Shown here: piece after piece, positions 8,005-17,844 of the stretch
Numbering within the stretch: position 1 is the first letter of the stretch
Layout: every line of letters starts with the position of its first letter
Assembly: GCF_001592365.1 (NCBI RefSeq)
Contig: NZ_BCWU01000001.1
Coordinates: forward strand, 248,001-312,000
Reading direction: 5' to 3'
Origin: Gordonia hydrophobica NBRC 16057
GTDB lineage: Bacteria > Actinomycetota > Actinomycetes > Mycobacteriales > Mycobacteriaceae
DNA: 64,000 nucleotides
Position numbers and translations under genes: made by a program
Notes under the pieces: model-generated
What the model saw: the letters and a program-made list of their open reading frames with translations, nothing else
What the model was told of the DNA's origin: nothing
Databases searched by the model: none

Positions 8005-9528
8005 TCAGTGCATCTGCGGCATGGCGAAGTCGGCGCCTTCCTTGATGCCCGACGGCCAGCGCGAGGTGACGGTCTTGGTCTTGGTGTAGAACATGATCGA
8101 CGCCGGGCCGTGCTGGTTCAGGTCGCCGAATCCCGACCGCTTCCAGCCGCCGAAGGTGTGGTAGGCGACCGGCACCGGCACCGGCACGTTGACGCCGACC
8201 ATGCCGACCTCGACCCGCGAGGTGAAGTCGCGGGCGGTGTCACCGTCACGGGTGAAGATCGAGACGCCGTTGCCGTACTCGTGCTCGGTGGGCAGTGCGA
8301 GGGCCTCTTCGTAATCGTGGGCGCGGACGATGCAGACCACCGGGCCGAAGATCTCGTCGGTGTAGATCGACATGTCCTTGGTGACGTGGTCGAACAGCGT
8401 TGGGCCGACGTAGTAGCCGCCGGAGAGGTCGGAGCCCTCGAACTCGGCGTCGGTGGAACCCTTGCCGCGGCCGTCGACCACCAGCTCGGCGCCTGCGGCG
8501 GCGCCCTGCTCGATGTAGTCGAGGACGCGGTCCCGGGCGGCGGCGGTGATCAGCGGGCCGTAGTCGGCCTTGGGGTCGTGGCTGTGGCCCACGCGCAGCG
8601 ACTCCACGCGCTCGACGAGCTTGGCGCGCAGGGCGTCGGCGGTGGCGTCGCCGATCGGCACGGCGACCGAGATCGCCATGCAGCGCTCGCCTGCGGCACC
8701 GTAACCGGCGCCGACGAGGGCGTCGACCGCCTGATCGAGATCGGCGTCGGGGGCGATGATCATGTGGTTCTTGGCGCCGCCGAAGCACTGGCTGCGCTTG
8801 CCGTTCTTGGCGGCGTTCTCGTAGATGTACTGCGCGATGTCCGACGAGCCGACGAAGCCGATCGCCTTGACGTCCGGGTTCTCCAGCAGTGCGTCGACCG
8901 CGGTCTTGTCCCCGTGAACCACCTGGAAGACACCGTCGGGCAGGCCGGCCTCGGTGAAGAGCTCGGCGAGGCGGACCGGGACCGAGGGGTCGCGCTCGGA
9001 CGGCTTCAGGATGAAGGCGTTGCCGCAGGCGAGCGCCGGGCCCGCCTTCCACAGCGGGATCATGGCGGGGAAGTTGAACGGGGTGATGCCCGCGACCACG
9101 CCGAGCGGCTGACGCATCGAGTAGACGTCGATGCCAGTGCCGGCGTTCTCGGTGTACTCGCCCTTCAGCAGGTGCGGGATGCCGACGGCGAACTCCATCA
9201 CGTCGAGGCCGCGGACCACGTCGCCGCGGGCGTCGTCGAGGGTCTTGCCGTGCTCGCTGGACAGCAGATCGGCGAGCTCGTCCATGTTCTGGTTCACCAG
9301 TTCGATGAACTTCATCAGGACGCGAGCGCGGCGCTGTGGGTTGTACGCCGCCCATTCCTGCTGAGCTTCCTTCGCGATGGCGACGGCGTTATCGACCTCG
9401 GCGGTGGTGGCGAGGGGGACCGTCGCCTGAACCTCGCCCGTGCTGGGGTCGTAGACGTCGGCGGTGGCGCCGGTCGCGGCGACGCGTGCGCCGTTCAGGT
9501 AGTGGTCGATGGTCCGCAGTGCAGTCAT
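8005..9528 (-). CDS. mmsA: CoA-acylating methylmalonate-semialdehyde dehydrogenase
   Basis: A 507-residue NAD-dependent, CoA-acylating aldehyde dehydrogenase that turns methylmalonate semialdehyde into propionyl-CoA, the last step of valine degradation; it can also act in myo-inositol use. The catalytic Cys283 is in GERCMAISVAVPIG, typical of MMSDH and unlike non-acylating ALDHs. The Rossmann region GITPFNFPAMIPLW is intact. The ATG at 9528 has a good GGAAGGA ribosome-binding site; an ATG at 9564 would add 12 residues upstream of it. First gene of the operon. Confidence 0.94.
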   Translation of the reverse strand: MTALRTIDHYLNGARVAATGATADVYDPSTGEVQATVPLATTAEVDNAVAIAKEAQQEWAAYNPQRRARVLMKFIELVNQNMDELADLLSSEHGKTLDDARGDVVRGLDVMEFAVGIPHLLKGEYTENAGTGIDVYSMRQPLGVVAGITPFNFPAMIPLWKAGPALACGNAFILKPSERDPSVPVRLAELFTEAGLPDGVFQVVHGDKTAVDALLENPDVKAIGFVGSSDIAQYIYENAAKNGKRSQCFGGAKNHMIIAPDADLDQAVDALVGAGYGAAGERCMAISVAVPIGDATADALRAKLVERVESLRVGHSHDPKADYGPLITAAARDRVLDYIEQGAAAGAELVVDGRGKGSTDAEFEGSDLSGGYYVGPTLFDHVTKDMSIYTDEIFGPVVCIVRAHDYEEALALPTEHEYGNGVSIFTRDGDTARDFTSRVEVGMVGVNVPVPVPVAYHTFGGWKRSGFGDLNQHGPASIMFYTKTKTVTSRWPSGIKEGADFAMPQMH

Positions 9529-9568
9529 GCGCAGTCCTTCCAGAGGCTGAAGAGGTGACAGCAACCAC

Positions 9569-9614
9569 GGTATACTTGGACGTCCAACTAATCAATAGGT
9601 TGGACGTCCAAGTA
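9569..9614 (-). promoter_or_regulatory. mms operon control region with two palindromic operators
   Basis: Two copies of the perfect 12-bp palindrome TTGGACGTCCAA occupy 9576-9587 and 9600-9611, exactly 24 bp apart. They lie inside a larger perfect inverted repeat, TACTTGGACGTCCAAC (9573-9588) against its complement (9599-9614). A minus-strand TATACC hexamer (9569-9574) abuts the proximal copy and could be a -10. The spacing puts both sites on one DNA face, favouring cooperative binding by a dimeric regulator such as the MarR protein of the operon or an unlinked TetR protein. Confidence 0.75.
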
Positions 9615-9627
9615 TTTTCTGGGGCGA

Positions 9628-9864
9628 CTACTGCTGCGGAATCACGAGCCAGAGCAGCAGGTACAGCAGCAACTGTGGGCCGGGCAGAACGATCGACGCG
9701 ACGAACGCGACGCGAACCCAGGTCGAGTCCACGTCGAAGTATTCGGCGAGTCCGCCCGCGACGCCGCCGAGCATGCGGTCGGTGGTGGAGCGGTGCAGCC
9801 GCTTCGGTTGGTCGGACTGGGCTGTGGCGGTGTACGGGTCGGCGGAGATGGCCGGGTCGGTCAT
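9628..9864 (-). CDS. PspC-domain small membrane protein
   Basis: A 78-residue protein. The PspC domain covers most of it: [32 protein letters not shown], followed by one hydrophobic helix rich in Leu ending LWLVIPQQ. Such short PspC proteins sit in the inner membrane and are linked to phage-shock or envelope-stress responses, but single-domain versions have no firm role. The ATG at 9864 is used; a much longer upstream extension would run into the gatB promoter. Confidence 0.85.
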   Translation of the reverse strand: MTDPAISADPYTATAQSDQPKRLHRSTTDRMLGGVAGGLAEYFDVDSTWVRVAFVASIVLPGPQLLLYLLLWLVIPQQ

Positions 9865-9972
9865 GACTGTCACTTCCTTCGGGGAGACGTCGTCGATGTC
9901 GACGCGTGCCTTCACGGTAGGAGCGCCGACCGCTAGCGGGCATCGGGAAGCACCCCCACTTCGACCCCCAGA

Positions 9973-9978
9973 TACGAT
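9973..9978 (+). promoter_or_regulatory. -10 hexamer of gatB, probable leaderless start
   Basis: TACGAT sits 7 nt before the ATG at 9986, with no convincing Shine-Dalgarno between them. This supports the ATG at 9986 rather than the earlier in-frame codons. Confidence 0.45.
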
Positions 9979-9985
9979 GGAGCGC

Positions 9986-11491
9986 ATGAGTGCGGCTATC
10001 GACGAACTGATGGACTTCGACGACGTCATCGAGACCTACGACCCCGTGATGGGCATGGAGGTCCACGTCGAACTCGGCACGGCCACCAAGATGTTCTGCG
10101 GGTGTCCCACCACGTTCGGTGGTGAACCCAACACGCAGGTGTGCCCGGCCTGCCTCGGTCTCCCGGGTGCCCTGCCGGTCGCGAACGCGAAGGCTGTCGA
10201 GTCCGCGGTGCGCATCGGCCTGGCGCTGAACTGCTCGATCCGCGAGTCGAGCGTCTTCGCACGGAAGAACTACTTCTACCCGGATCAGCCGAAGAACTAC
10301 CAGATCAGCCAGTACGACGAGCCCACCTCGTATGACGGCTACCTGGACGTCAACCTCGCCGACGGCACCACGTGGCGAGTGGAGATCGAGCGCGCGCATA
10401 TGGAGGAGGACACGGGCAAGTCGCTGCACATCGGCGGCGCCACCGGCCGCATCCACGGCGCCAGCCACTCGCTCCTCGACTACAACCGCGCAGGGGTGCC
10501 GCTCGTCGAGATCGTCACCCGCCCGATCGAAGGCGCCGGTGAGCGTGCGCCCGAGATCGCCCGCGCCTATGTCAGTGCGCTCCGGGATCTGCTGAAGTCG
10601 CTCGATGTCTCCGACGTCCGCATGGACCAGGGCTCGATGCGCTGCGATGTGAACCTGTCGCTGAAGGCGAAGGGCGCCACCGAGTTCGGGACCCGTACCG
10701 AGACCAAGAACGTCAACTCGCTCAAATCGGTGGAGACCGCGGTTCGCTTCGAGATGCAGCGGCAGGCCGCCGTGCTGAGCGGGGGCGGCGAGATCATCCA
10801 GGAGACCCGCCACTTCCACGAGGCCGACGGCACCACGTCGGCGGGACGCCGCAAGGAGACCGCCGAGGACTATCGCTACTTCCCGGAGCCGGACTTGCCG
10901 CCGGTCATCGCCCGCCCGGAATGGGTCGAGCGACTGCGGAGCACCCTGCCCGAACTGCCGTGGATCCGTCGCGCCCGCATCCAGGAGCAGTGGGGCGTGT
11001 CCGACGAAGTGATGCGCGACCTGGTGAACGTCGGCGCTGTGGACCTCATCATCGAGACCGCCGAGGCGGGTGCGTCCGCGGACGCGGCACGCAGCTGGTG
11101 GGTCTCGTTCCTCGCCCAGCAGGCCAATGCTCGCGACGTGGAGCTGGCCGATCTCGCGATCGCGCCGAAGCAGGTCGCCGAGGTGATCGGCATGGTCGAC
11201 GAGGGCAAGCTCACGAACAAGCTCGCCCAGCAGGTGGTCGTGGCGGTCCTCGACGGGGAGGGCGAGCCCACACAGATCGTCGCTGACCGCGGCCTGGAAG
11301 TGGTTCGCGACGACTCGGCGCTTCAGCAGGCCGTCGACGAGGCGTTGGCCGCCAACCCCGACATCGCCGACAAGATCCGCGGCGGCAAGGTGCAGGCGGC
11401 AGGCAAGATCGTCGGCGACGTCATGAAGGCGACCCGCGGTCAGGCCGATCCGGCGCGAGTGAAGGAGCTGGTCCTGGCCGCGTGCCAGTGA
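9986..11491 (+). CDS. gatB: Asp/Glu-tRNA amidotransferase subunit B
   Basis: A 501-residue subunit of GatCAB, which converts mischarged Glu-tRNA(Gln) and Asp-tRNA(Asn) to the correct amides. GatB binds the tRNA and carries the kinase site. The start of the cradle domain ([20 protein letters not shown]) is followed by a CxC...CxxC zinc site (Cys38, 40, 53, 56). The C-terminal helical and YqeY-like tail ends [25 protein letters not shown], [10 protein letters not shown]. The gatC and gatA subunit genes are not in this window, although in mycobacteria they are close upstream. Confidence 0.95.
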   Translation: MSAAIDELMDFDDVIETYDPVMGMEVHVELGTATKMFCGCPTTFGGEPNTQVCPACLGLPGALPVANAKAVESAVRIGLALNCSIRESSVFARKNYFYPDQPKNYQISQYDEPTSYDGYLDVNLADGTTWRVEIERAHMEEDTGKSLHIGGATGRIHGASHSLLDYNRAGVPLVEIVTRPIEGAGERAPEIARAYVSALRDLLKSLDVSDVRMDQGSMRCDVNLSLKAKGATEFGTRTETKNVNSLKSVETAVRFEMQRQAAVLSGGGEIIQETRHFHEADGTTSAGRRKETAEDYRYFPEPDLPPVIARPEWVERLRSTLPELPWIRRARIQEQWGVSDEVMRDLVNVGAVDLIIETAEAGASADAARSWWVSFLAQQANARDVELADLAIAPKQVAEVIGMVDEGKLTNKLAQQVVVAVLDGEGEPTQIVADRGLEVVRDDSALQQAVDEALAANPDIADKIRGGKVQAAGKIVGDVMKATRGQADPARVKELVLAACQ

Positions 11492-11504
11492 CGCCGCCCG
11501 GACG

Positions 11505-12644
11505 CTAGCGCAGGTCTTCGCCGGGCTTCGGCATGAAGATCGCGACGCGGTCGTCGAAGGACTTCACATCGCCGACTCGGACCGATTTGTTGACGGTGGC
11601 GATCTGGGTGGCCGCGCCGCCGATCGACGTCATGCGCCCGACGGCGCCATAGGTCTTGTCGGTGGGCTGAGCACTGGGTTCGCCGAGTGTCGAGCTCCCG
11701 GTCGACGGCCGGATGAAGGTGTCGATGCGCTGTTTCTTGGCGAGGGAGACGGAGATCCAGTCCTGACCGACGGCGCAGCCGCTCACGCCCGGGCGGTCCG
11801 CCCACGTCCACAGGGTCTGCAGGCTCTTGGGGCCGACCAGCGACAGGCGGTCGCCGCGCGCACCGCTGTCGGCGACGAACAGTTGGCCGTCGCTGCCGGG
11901 AGACGGGCACAGGGCCACATCGGACCCGAGGCCTGATGCGCGAAGGTCGGGCCGCGGGTCGGCGGCGTTGGGGTTGATCGTGAAGATCTTGCCCGCCAGC
12001 GAACTCGGGTCGTCGGCGGCGCCGGTGTTGCCGGTGTCGCCCGTCGCCACCACGAGCGTGTTGGGGCCCTCGAACGCGATGGAGCCCATGTTGCCGCTCG
12101 CGCCCTTCGGGATGCCGGTCAGGATGGGCTTCACCGAACCGGTCGGCGCGATGCGGACGATCCGGTTGTCGGAGCCGGTGGTCACGAGCGCGAAGATCAA
12201 CTGGTCCTCGAGGTACGTGGGCGACATCGCGAAGTCGATCAGTCCGCCGTCCCCGGAGGCGTCGACCGGCACGGTCGCGACCGCCCGCTGCGGACCGTAG
12301 CGCTTGGACAGGATGATCTTGCCGGTGGTGCGTTCAGCGACGTAGGTGGTCTGTCCCGACGCGTCTGCGGGACGCACGCCCGACGTCGACGCGAGGCAGG
12401 TCGCGATGACCGACGGATCGGGATCGACGCACGGACCGGTCGGGGGAGTCCCGCCGGTCTCGTCGCGAGGGGACGGCGGTGGTGCGGGTTTGCGCTCCAT
12501 GGTCGGCGGAGCTGTGAATGAGCCCTGCGCGGCCACCTGGTCTTCCTGGGTGAAGTCGGCACAGGACGTGGTCATCGTCACGACGGCGATCGCGGACGTC
12601 ACAGCGACGAGGATGCGGCGGGCGGTCCGGGAGTGCGACGGCAT
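11505..12644 (-). CDS. LppZ-like lipoprotein, sorbosone/glucose dehydrogenase-fold beta-propeller
   Basis: A 379-residue exported lipoprotein. The signal peptide (RRILVAVTSAIAVVTMTTSC) ends in a lipobox-like MTTSC with the acylated cysteine near residue 28. A Pro-rich linker leads to a beta-propeller like soluble quinoprotein sugar dehydrogenases: TTYVAERTTGKI, LIDFAMSPTYLEDQLIFALV and the LVVATGDTGN segment are typical. Its place between gatB and the DoxX gene matches mycobacterial lppZ (Rv3006). No enzymatic role is established. The ATG at 12644 has a GGAGGA site upstream. Confidence 0.85.
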   Translation of the reverse strand: MPSHSRTARRILVAVTSAIAVVTMTTSCADFTQEDQVAAQGSFTAPPTMERKPAPPPSPRDETGGTPPTGPCVDPDPSVIATCLASTSGVRPADASGQTTYVAERTTGKIILSKRYGPQRAVATVPVDASGDGGLIDFAMSPTYLEDQLIFALVTTGSDNRIVRIAPTGSVKPILTGIPKGASGNMGSIAFEGPNTLVVATGDTGNTGAADDPSSLAGKIFTINPNAADPRPDLRASGLGSDVALCPSPGSDGQLFVADSGARGDRLSLVGPKSLQTLWTWADRPGVSGCAVGQDWISVSLAKKQRIDTFIRPSTGSSTLGEPSAQPTDKTYGAVGRMTSIGGAATQIATVNKSVRVGDVKSFDDRVAIFMPKPGEDLR

Positions 12645-12711
12645 TCCTCCACTGTAACTTTCGTTATCAAATCGTCGGGTGCCGCTAAGCCTCTCCACGG
12701 CAAGACCGCCC

Positions 12712-12717
12712 TAGAGT
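12712..12717 (+). promoter_or_regulatory. -10-like hexamer of the DoxX gene
   Basis: TAGAGT lies 8 nt before the GTG at 12726 and is consistent with a leaderless or nearly leaderless message starting there. Confidence 0.35.
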
Positions 12718-12725
12718 CGGTAGAT

Positions 12726-13892
12726 GTGAGTAGTGGCGAAGACAAGCCTTCGGTCGGCGCAGACGTGCCGAACGTGGGCAGTCCGTATGACGAGCCGACG
12801 GAGGCCATCGAGCGGCCGAAGATCCGTCGGCCCCAACCCGACAACGACGACTTCTTCGACCGGCACCGCCGTCGACCCGAACCCGCGGTCCAGGATGCCA
12901 TCGACCAGAAGGCGCAGCGCGACGAGGCCGCGTCAGCACCCGAGCCGTTGGCGGATGCGCCGACCGAGGCGCTCCCGGTGGTCGAGCCGGACCAGCAGGC
13001 ATCGATGAATCGGACCGAGCCGATCGAGACCGACGAGGCGAAGCCGCCGGTCATCATCAGTTCGGTGGCCGACACGACGTCGCAGAATCCCGTCAAGAAG
13101 AGCGTGTCGACCGAGCCGGTGCACACCGTGCCGTTCACGGACGACGACGAGGCCGACGAGGAGTCCGACGGGGACCGACGCTATGCGGAGCAGATGACCG
13201 AGCCCCCGCTGCCGTACATCGAGCCGCAGCCGACCGAGCCGTTCGCCCTGGAGGATTTCGACGGCGCGGAGCCGGAGCCGGTGGCCGCACCGCCCGAGGA
13301 ACCGGCCGTCGCCCCGGTCGCGCGACGCGGCACCATCGACCTGGGCCTGCTGATCCTGCGCCTGGCGATCGGTGCGACGTTCACCGTGCACGGTCTGCAG
13401 AAGCTCACCGGATGGTTCAACGGACCCGGCCCCGACGGCTTCGCCGACTTCCTGACCAACGCCGCGAACCCCAGCATCGGCTTCAACAGCGACGTCACGA
13501 CGATCCTGTCGTTCGTCGCCGGAGTCAGCGAGACCGCGGGCGGCATCCTGTTGATCCTGGGACTGCTGACGCCGATCGCCGGCGCCGCCGTGCTGAGCAG
13601 CATTCTGGTCGCGCTCACCTACAAGGTCACCCTCGCAGGTGGCCTGTGGTTCTTCGCGGGCGACGGCGGGGGCAGCGGCATCGAGCTGGAGGCCGTCCTC
13701 GCGGCGGCCGTCGCCTCGTTGATTCTGACCGGTCCCGGGGCGTACGCGGTGGACCGTCGATGGGGCTGGGCTCGAAGGCCGGCATGGGGTTCGGCCGCCT
13801 GGCTGATCGTCGGCATCGGCGTCGCCGTGGCGATCTGGGTGGTGTTCAACGGGACCAACCCGCTCGACTCGCCGGGAAATCCGGCGGGCTGA
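12726..13892 (+). CDS. DoxX-family membrane protein with long acidic N-terminal region
   Basis: A 388-residue protein. Residues 1 to about 205 are hydrophilic, rich in Glu, Asp and Pro and probably disordered. The rest is a four-helix DoxX domain (GLLILRLAIGATFTVHGLQKL, then GFADFL, FVAGVSETAGGILLILGLLTPIAG) followed by an extra pair of helices. DoxX proteins act in membrane redox complexes; in mycobacteria the Rv3005c homologue is part of a membrane oxidoreductase complex with superoxide dismutase, as I recall. The GTG at 12726 is chosen because the codons upstream overlap the divergent lipoprotein promoter. Confidence 0.87.
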   Translation: MSSGEDKPSVGADVPNVGSPYDEPTEAIERPKIRRPQPDNDDFFDRHRRRPEPAVQDAIDQKAQRDEAASAPEPLADAPTEALPVVEPDQQASMNRTEPIETDEAKPPVIISSVADTTSQNPVKKSVSTEPVHTVPFTDDDEADEESDGDRRYAEQMTEPPLPYIEPQPTEPFALEDFDGAEPEPVAAPPEEPAVAPVARRGTIDLGLLILRLAIGATFTVHGLQKLTGWFNGPGPDGFADFLTNAANPSIGFNSDVTTILSFVAGVSETAGGILLILGLLTPIAGAAVLSSILVALTYKVTLAGGLWFFAGDGGGSGIELEAVLAAAVASLILTGPGAYAVDRRWGWARRPAWGSAAWLIVGIGVAVAIWVVFNGTNPLDSPGNPAG

Positions 13893-13916
13893 CCCGAACC
13901 CGGACGAGACCACACG

Positions 13917-13957
13917 AACACCGAGCGTCCCACTCACTGAGGGGGACGCTCGGTGTT
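13917..13957. terminator. Bidirectional terminator between DoxX gene and ilvD
   Basis: A perfect 15-bp stem, 13917-13931 against 13943-13957, with an 11-nt loop. TTTT follows on the plus strand and A residues flank the other side, so it can end transcription from both convergent genes. Confidence 0.9.
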
Positions 13958-13979
13958 TTGTGAAGGTATGCCGTTGAGC

Positions 13980-15824
13980 TCAGTCGACGACGCGGACGGC
14001 GCCCTTGTCGGCCGAGGTGGCCAGCTTCGCGTAGGCGCGGAGCGCCTTGCTCACGGTCCGCTCCCGGTTGCGCGGGGCCCACGGATGTTCGGACGCCTCC
14101 ATCTTGGCGCGCCGTTCGGCGAGGGTCTCGTCGTCGACGAGGACCTTCAACGTACGCGAGTGCACGTCGATGAGGATCTCGTCGCCGTCCTCCACCAGGC
14201 CGATGTCGCCGCCGGCCGCGGCCTCCGGGGAGGCGTGGCCGATCACCAGGCCCGATGAGCCGCCGGAGAACCGGCCGTCGGTGACCAGACCGCAGTACTT
14301 GCCCATCCCGGTGCCCTTCATGAAGGCGGTGGGGTGCAGCATCTCCTGCATGCCGGGGCCGCCTGCGGGGCCCTCGTAACGGATCACAAGCACCTCGCCC
14401 TTCTGCAACTCCTTCGACAGGATCGCGTGGACGGCGTCCTCCTGGCTCTCCACCACGCGCGCAGGGCCCTGGAAGTGCCACAGCGATTCGTCGACGCCCG
14501 CCGTCTTGAGGATGGCGCCGTTCTGGGCCAGGTTGCCGTGCAGCACGCACAGACCGCCCTCGACGGTGTACGCGTGCTCCTTGTCGCGGATGCATCCGTC
14601 GGCGGCGTCGGTGTCGAGCGACTCCCACCGGTTCGACGTCGAGAACGGCTCGGTGGTGCGGACGCCGCCGGGAGCGGCGTGGAACAGGTCGAGCGCTTCG
14701 GCGGTGGCGGTGCCGCTGCGGATGTCCCAGTCGGCCAGGTACGACTCGAGCGACGAAGCGTGCACCGGGTGCACGTTCGTGTTCAACAGACCCGCACGAT
14801 TCAGCTCACCGAGGATCGCCGGGATGCCGCCTGCGCGATGAACATGCTCCATGTAGTACTTCGGCGAGTTCGGTGCGACCTTCGCCAGGCACGGCACGTT
14901 CCGCGAGACGCGGTCGATGTCGTGCAGATCGAACTGCACGTCGCCCTCTTGCGCGGCGGCCAGAATGTGCAGCACCGTGTTCGTGGAACCGCCCATCGCC
15001 ACATCCAGCGCCATCGCGTTCTCGAAGGCCTCACGGGTGGCGACGTTGCGCGGCAGGACCGACTCGTCGTCGTCGTGGTAGTACCGCTTGGCGATGTCGA
15101 CGATCAGTTCGCCTGCGCGCGTGAACAGATCGCGACGGGCCACCTGGGTGGCCAGCGTGGATCCGTTGCCGGGCAGGGACAGACCGAGAGCCTCGGTGAG
15201 GCAGTTCATCGAGTTCGCGGTGAACATGCCCGAGCACGATCCGCAGGTGGGGCAGGCGGACTGCTCCACCTTGAGCAGTTCGTTGTCGTTGACCTCGCCG
15301 TCGGCCGACGCGGAGATCGCGTCGATGAGATCGGTCCCCGGTCGCACGACGCCGTTGATCACGACCGACTTGCCCGCCTCCATCGGTCCACCGGAGACGA
15401 AGACGGTCGGGATGTTCAGGCGCATCGCGGCGTTGAGCATGCCGGGGGTGATCTTGTCGCAGTTCGAGATGCAGACCAGGGCGTCGGCGGTGTGGGCGTT
15501 CACCATGTACTCGACGGAGTCGGCGATGATCTCGCGGCTCGGCAGCGAATAGAGCATGCCGCCGTGGCCCATGGCGATGCCGTCGTCGACGGCGATGGTG
15601 TGGAACTCCTTCGCCACGCCGCCCGCCTCGCGAATGGCGTCGGCGACGATCTCGCCCACGTTCTTGAGGTGCACGTGGCCCGGCACGAACTGGGTGTACG
15701 AGTTCGCGATGGCGACGATCGGCTTGCCGAAATCGTCATCGGTCATACCGGTGGCGCGCCACAGGGCGCGTGCTCCGGAGGCTTCTCGGCCGACGGTGGT
15801 GGTGCGAGACCGCAGGGCTGGCAT
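13980..15824 (-). CDS. ilvD: Dihydroxy-acid dehydratase
   Basis: A 614-residue Fe-S dehydratase forming 2-keto acids in valine, isoleucine and pantothenate synthesis. Cysteines of the iron-sulfur site are in [12 protein letters not shown] and [17 protein letters not shown]; the C-terminal GYKGTG-like regions and [13 protein letters not shown] are also present. Its length and full-length match to the IlvD/Edd family are normal. It is the only ilv gene here on the minus strand and lies about 2.2 kb from ilvBNC, facing away from it. A GAGG site lies shortly before the ATG. Confidence 0.96.
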   Translation of the reverse strand: MPALRSRTTTVGREASGARALWRATGMTDDDFGKPIVAIANSYTQFVPGHVHLKNVGEIVADAIREAGGVAKEFHTIAVDDGIAMGHGGMLYSLPSREIIADSVEYMVNAHTADALVCISNCDKITPGMLNAAMRLNIPTVFVSGGPMEAGKSVVINGVVRPGTDLIDAISASADGEVNDNELLKVEQSACPTCGSCSGMFTANSMNCLTEALGLSLPGNGSTLATQVARRDLFTRAGELIVDIAKRYYHDDDESVLPRNVATREAFENAMALDVAMGGSTNTVLHILAAAQEGDVQFDLHDIDRVSRNVPCLAKVAPNSPKYYMEHVHRAGGIPAILGELNRAGLLNTNVHPVHASSLESYLADWDIRSGTATAEALDLFHAAPGGVRTTEPFSTSNRWESLDTDAADGCIRDKEHAYTVEGGLCVLHGNLAQNGAILKTAGVDESLWHFQGPARVVESQEDAVHAILSKELQKGEVLVIRYEGPAGGPGMQEMLHPTAFMKGTGMGKYCGLVTDGRFSGGSSGLVIGHASPEAAAGGDIGLVEDGDEILIDVHSRTLKVLVDDETLAERRAKMEASEHPWAPRNRERTVSKALRAYAKLATSADKGAVRVVD

Positions 15825-15929
15825 GAAATTCCTCGCTACAAATCGCAGAAGTGTCCCGGTCGGGCTGTGGCCGGGTTGTCCTGTTCACTTTACGCGCGCA
15901 CCGGATTCGGCCTCCGGACCGCTACCCGC

Positions 15930-17258
15930 TCAGATGCCGAGCACCGTCTTCGCGATCATGAAATAGACGATCAGACCGGTGGCGTCGCAGAAGGTCGAGA
16001 TGAACGGCGTCGAGAACACTGCCGGATCGACGCGAACCGTCTTGGCCAGCAGCGGCATCAGTCCGCCGACGGTCGCTGCCATGGTGCAGACCGAGACGAT
16101 GGTCAGGCCGATCACGGTGCCGATGTCGACGCCGTACACGGCCGCGGCGACGCCGAATCCCACGACGCCGAGCGCTGCTCCCATGGTGAGTCCGACGCGG
16201 ACCTCCTTGCCCGCGACCAGCGCGGCGTCGCGCGGGGTCACCTCCTCGGTGGCCAGCGCCCGGGTGACGGTGGTGGCCGCCTGCGAACCGGTGTTTCCGC
16301 CGATGCCGGTGAGCAGCGGGATGAACAGGGCCAGCGCGACCCGCTGTTCCAGCGTGCCCTCGAAGATCTCTAAGACGTTGACGGTCAGGATGGCCGAGAG
16401 CGCGAGCACGAACAGCCACACCACGCGGGCGCGGGTGATCGCGAAGATCGACGCGTGCAGGTACGGGGTCTTCAACACCTCTCGGGCGCCCGCGCGCGCC
16501 TCGTCCTCGTCGCGCGCCGCTTCGACCACCTCGGCGGCGTCGTCCATGGTGAGGATGCCGAGCAGACGCTTCTCCTGGTCGACCACCGGCATCGCCATCA
16601 CGGAGCGATCCAGACAGCGTTGTGCCGCCGACTCGGCCTCCTCCGAGGCGTACGCGTAGATCGGCGACTTGGTGTACTCGTCGACGGCGATCTCGGGATC
16701 GGACAACAGCAGATCGCGCAGACTGGCGACGCCCACCAGGCGGCGCTGATGATCCACCACGGGGATTGTGTAGATGGTCTCCGCATCGCGGCCGCGCTGT
16801 TTGATTCGCTCGATCGCGGCCGCGCACGTGTCGTCGGGGAAGACGTGAACGTACTCCGGGCTCATGCGGCGACCGACGGAGCCGCGGCGGAACCCGAGCA
16901 CTACCGCCGTCGCATCGCGCTCGGCGGGGGAGAGGCTGCGGATCAGTGCGTTCGCGACATTGGCGGGGAGTTCGTCGAGCAGTTCGGCGCGGTCGTCGGG
17001 ATCCATGCTGTCGAACGCATCGGCGATCTCGGCGGTGCCGAGGGAGCGGATCAGCGCCGCCTGCGCGCCGGGCGTCAGTTCGTCGAAGACCGCGACGGCG
17101 TCGTTCTTCGGCAGCAGTCGGAACGCGATCGTCCGATCTCCGACGTCCATCGCATCGAGAACGGCCGCGGCGTCCTGCGGCGGGAGCCTCGACAGTTCGC
17201 TGCCGACGAAGACGAGGTGACCGTTGTCGATCGCGTCGTTCAGATCCTTGGCAGTCAA
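15930..17258 (-). CDS. mgtE: Magnesium transporter MgtE
   Basis: A 442-residue Mg2+ channel/transporter. The N domain (helical repeats with LPPQDAAAVLDAMDVGDR and FDSMDPDDRAELLDELP) is followed by two CBS domains (around IPVVDHQRRLVGVASLRDLL and MPVVDQEKRLLGILTMDD) and five C-terminal membrane helices including the pore motif PLLTGIGGNTGSQAATTVTRAL. The start is uncertain: a TTG at 17258 lies 7 bp after the preceding stop and gives the usual length; an ATG at 17324 would overlap that gene by 59 bp. Co-transcribed with the PH-domain gene. Confidence 0.92.
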   Translation of the reverse strand: MTAKDLNDAIDNGHLVFVGSELSRLPPQDAAAVLDAMDVGDRTIAFRLLPKNDAVAVFDELTPGAQAALIRSLGTAEIADAFDSMDPDDRAELLDELPANVANALIRSLSPAERDATAVVLGFRRGSVGRRMSPEYVHVFPDDTCAAAIERIKQRGRDAETIYTIPVVDHQRRLVGVASLRDLLLSDPEIAVDEYTKSPIYAYASEEAESAAQRCLDRSVMAMPVVDQEKRLLGILTMDDAAEVVEAARDEDEARAGAREVLKTPYLHASIFAITRARVVWLFVLALSAILTVNVLEIFEGTLEQRVALALFIPLLTGIGGNTGSQAATTVTRALATEEVTPRDAALVAGKEVRVGLTMGAALGVVGFGVAAAVYGVDIGTVIGLTIVSVCTMAATVGGLMPLLAKTVRVDPAVFSTPFISTFCDATGLIVYFMIAKTVLGI

Positions 17259-17265
17259 CGGCGGC

Positions 17266-17673
17266 TCAGCCTGCGGCCAGTCGCGCTTCCCGCTCGGACT
17301 GGAACGGATCCGGCACGCGTCCACCGCTGGCCTGGGCCAACAGCGGGAGGTCGTTGAAGCCGACCGACGGCAGACGCACCGACGTCCCGTCCGTCAGCAC
17401 GACGCGGGCCGAACTCCACTTCGCGAAACGGAGGCCGTCGACGTCGTGCCACGGGATGCGCGTGGTCTGCCGGGTGCCGACGGCAGTGATGCCCTGCCCG
17501 TCGACGATGGTCTTGAGCCGGTGAATCCACCAGGCGAGGAGCACCGGGAACACGAGTGTCCAGGCGAACCACGGAACCGAGATGCCCATCAACACGATGG
17601 ACGCCAGGAACACGAGGGGGACGGCGAAGTACGCGAGCCGAGAGATCGCGAAAACCTTGGACGATTCACTCAT
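17266..17673 (-). CDS. PH-domain (bPH) protein, Cfp6-like
   Basis: A 135-residue protein with two hydrophobic N-terminal segments (LAYFAVPLVFLASIVLMGI and FAWTLVFPVLLAWWI) and a C-terminal bacterial PH domain with TRIPWHDVDGLRFAKWSSARVVLTDG. It corresponds in context to the low-molecular-weight antigen Cfp6 (Rv3004) of M. tuberculosis. Function unknown. It is divergent from the ilvB leader and upstream of mgtE. Confidence 0.85.
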   Translation of the reverse strand: MSESSKVFAISRLAYFAVPLVFLASIVLMGISVPWFAWTLVFPVLLAWWIHRLKTIVDGQGITAVGTRQTTRIPWHDVDGLRFAKWSSARVVLTDGTSVRLPSVGFNDLPLLAQASGGRVPDPFQSEREARLAAG

Positions 17674-17796
17674 AGTCCTGATTGTCTCACGTCGGAGTCA
17701 CTATGATGGCCGCCCGACTGGCACGTATCGCCCAGCGCGTGGCGCTCCGCCATCGATTTGACGAGACGGCTGGCGCTGCCCTACCTTGTCCTCGTG

Positions 17797-17844
17797 ATGA
17801 CTCGGAAGTTTCTCGTAGTAATCGGTCGGCGCGTCGACGCCTGA
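17797..17844 (+). CDS. ilvB leader peptide
   Basis: A 15-codon reading frame, MTRKFLVVIGRRVDA, ending 40 nt before an intrinsic terminator. The run Leu-Val-Val-Ile contains all three branched-chain amino acids whose supply ilvBNC controls, as in the known corynebacterial and streptomycete ilvB leaders. A GTG two codons... one codon upstream (17794) could also start it. Too short for ordinary gene calling. Confidence 0.82.
   Translation: MTRKFLVVIGRRVDA

Noticed and set aside
14334..16373. Plus-strand frame of 679 codons opposite ilvD
   Set aside because: Antisense shadow of ilvD; composition is Arg/Gly/Val-rich and no ribosome site was found.
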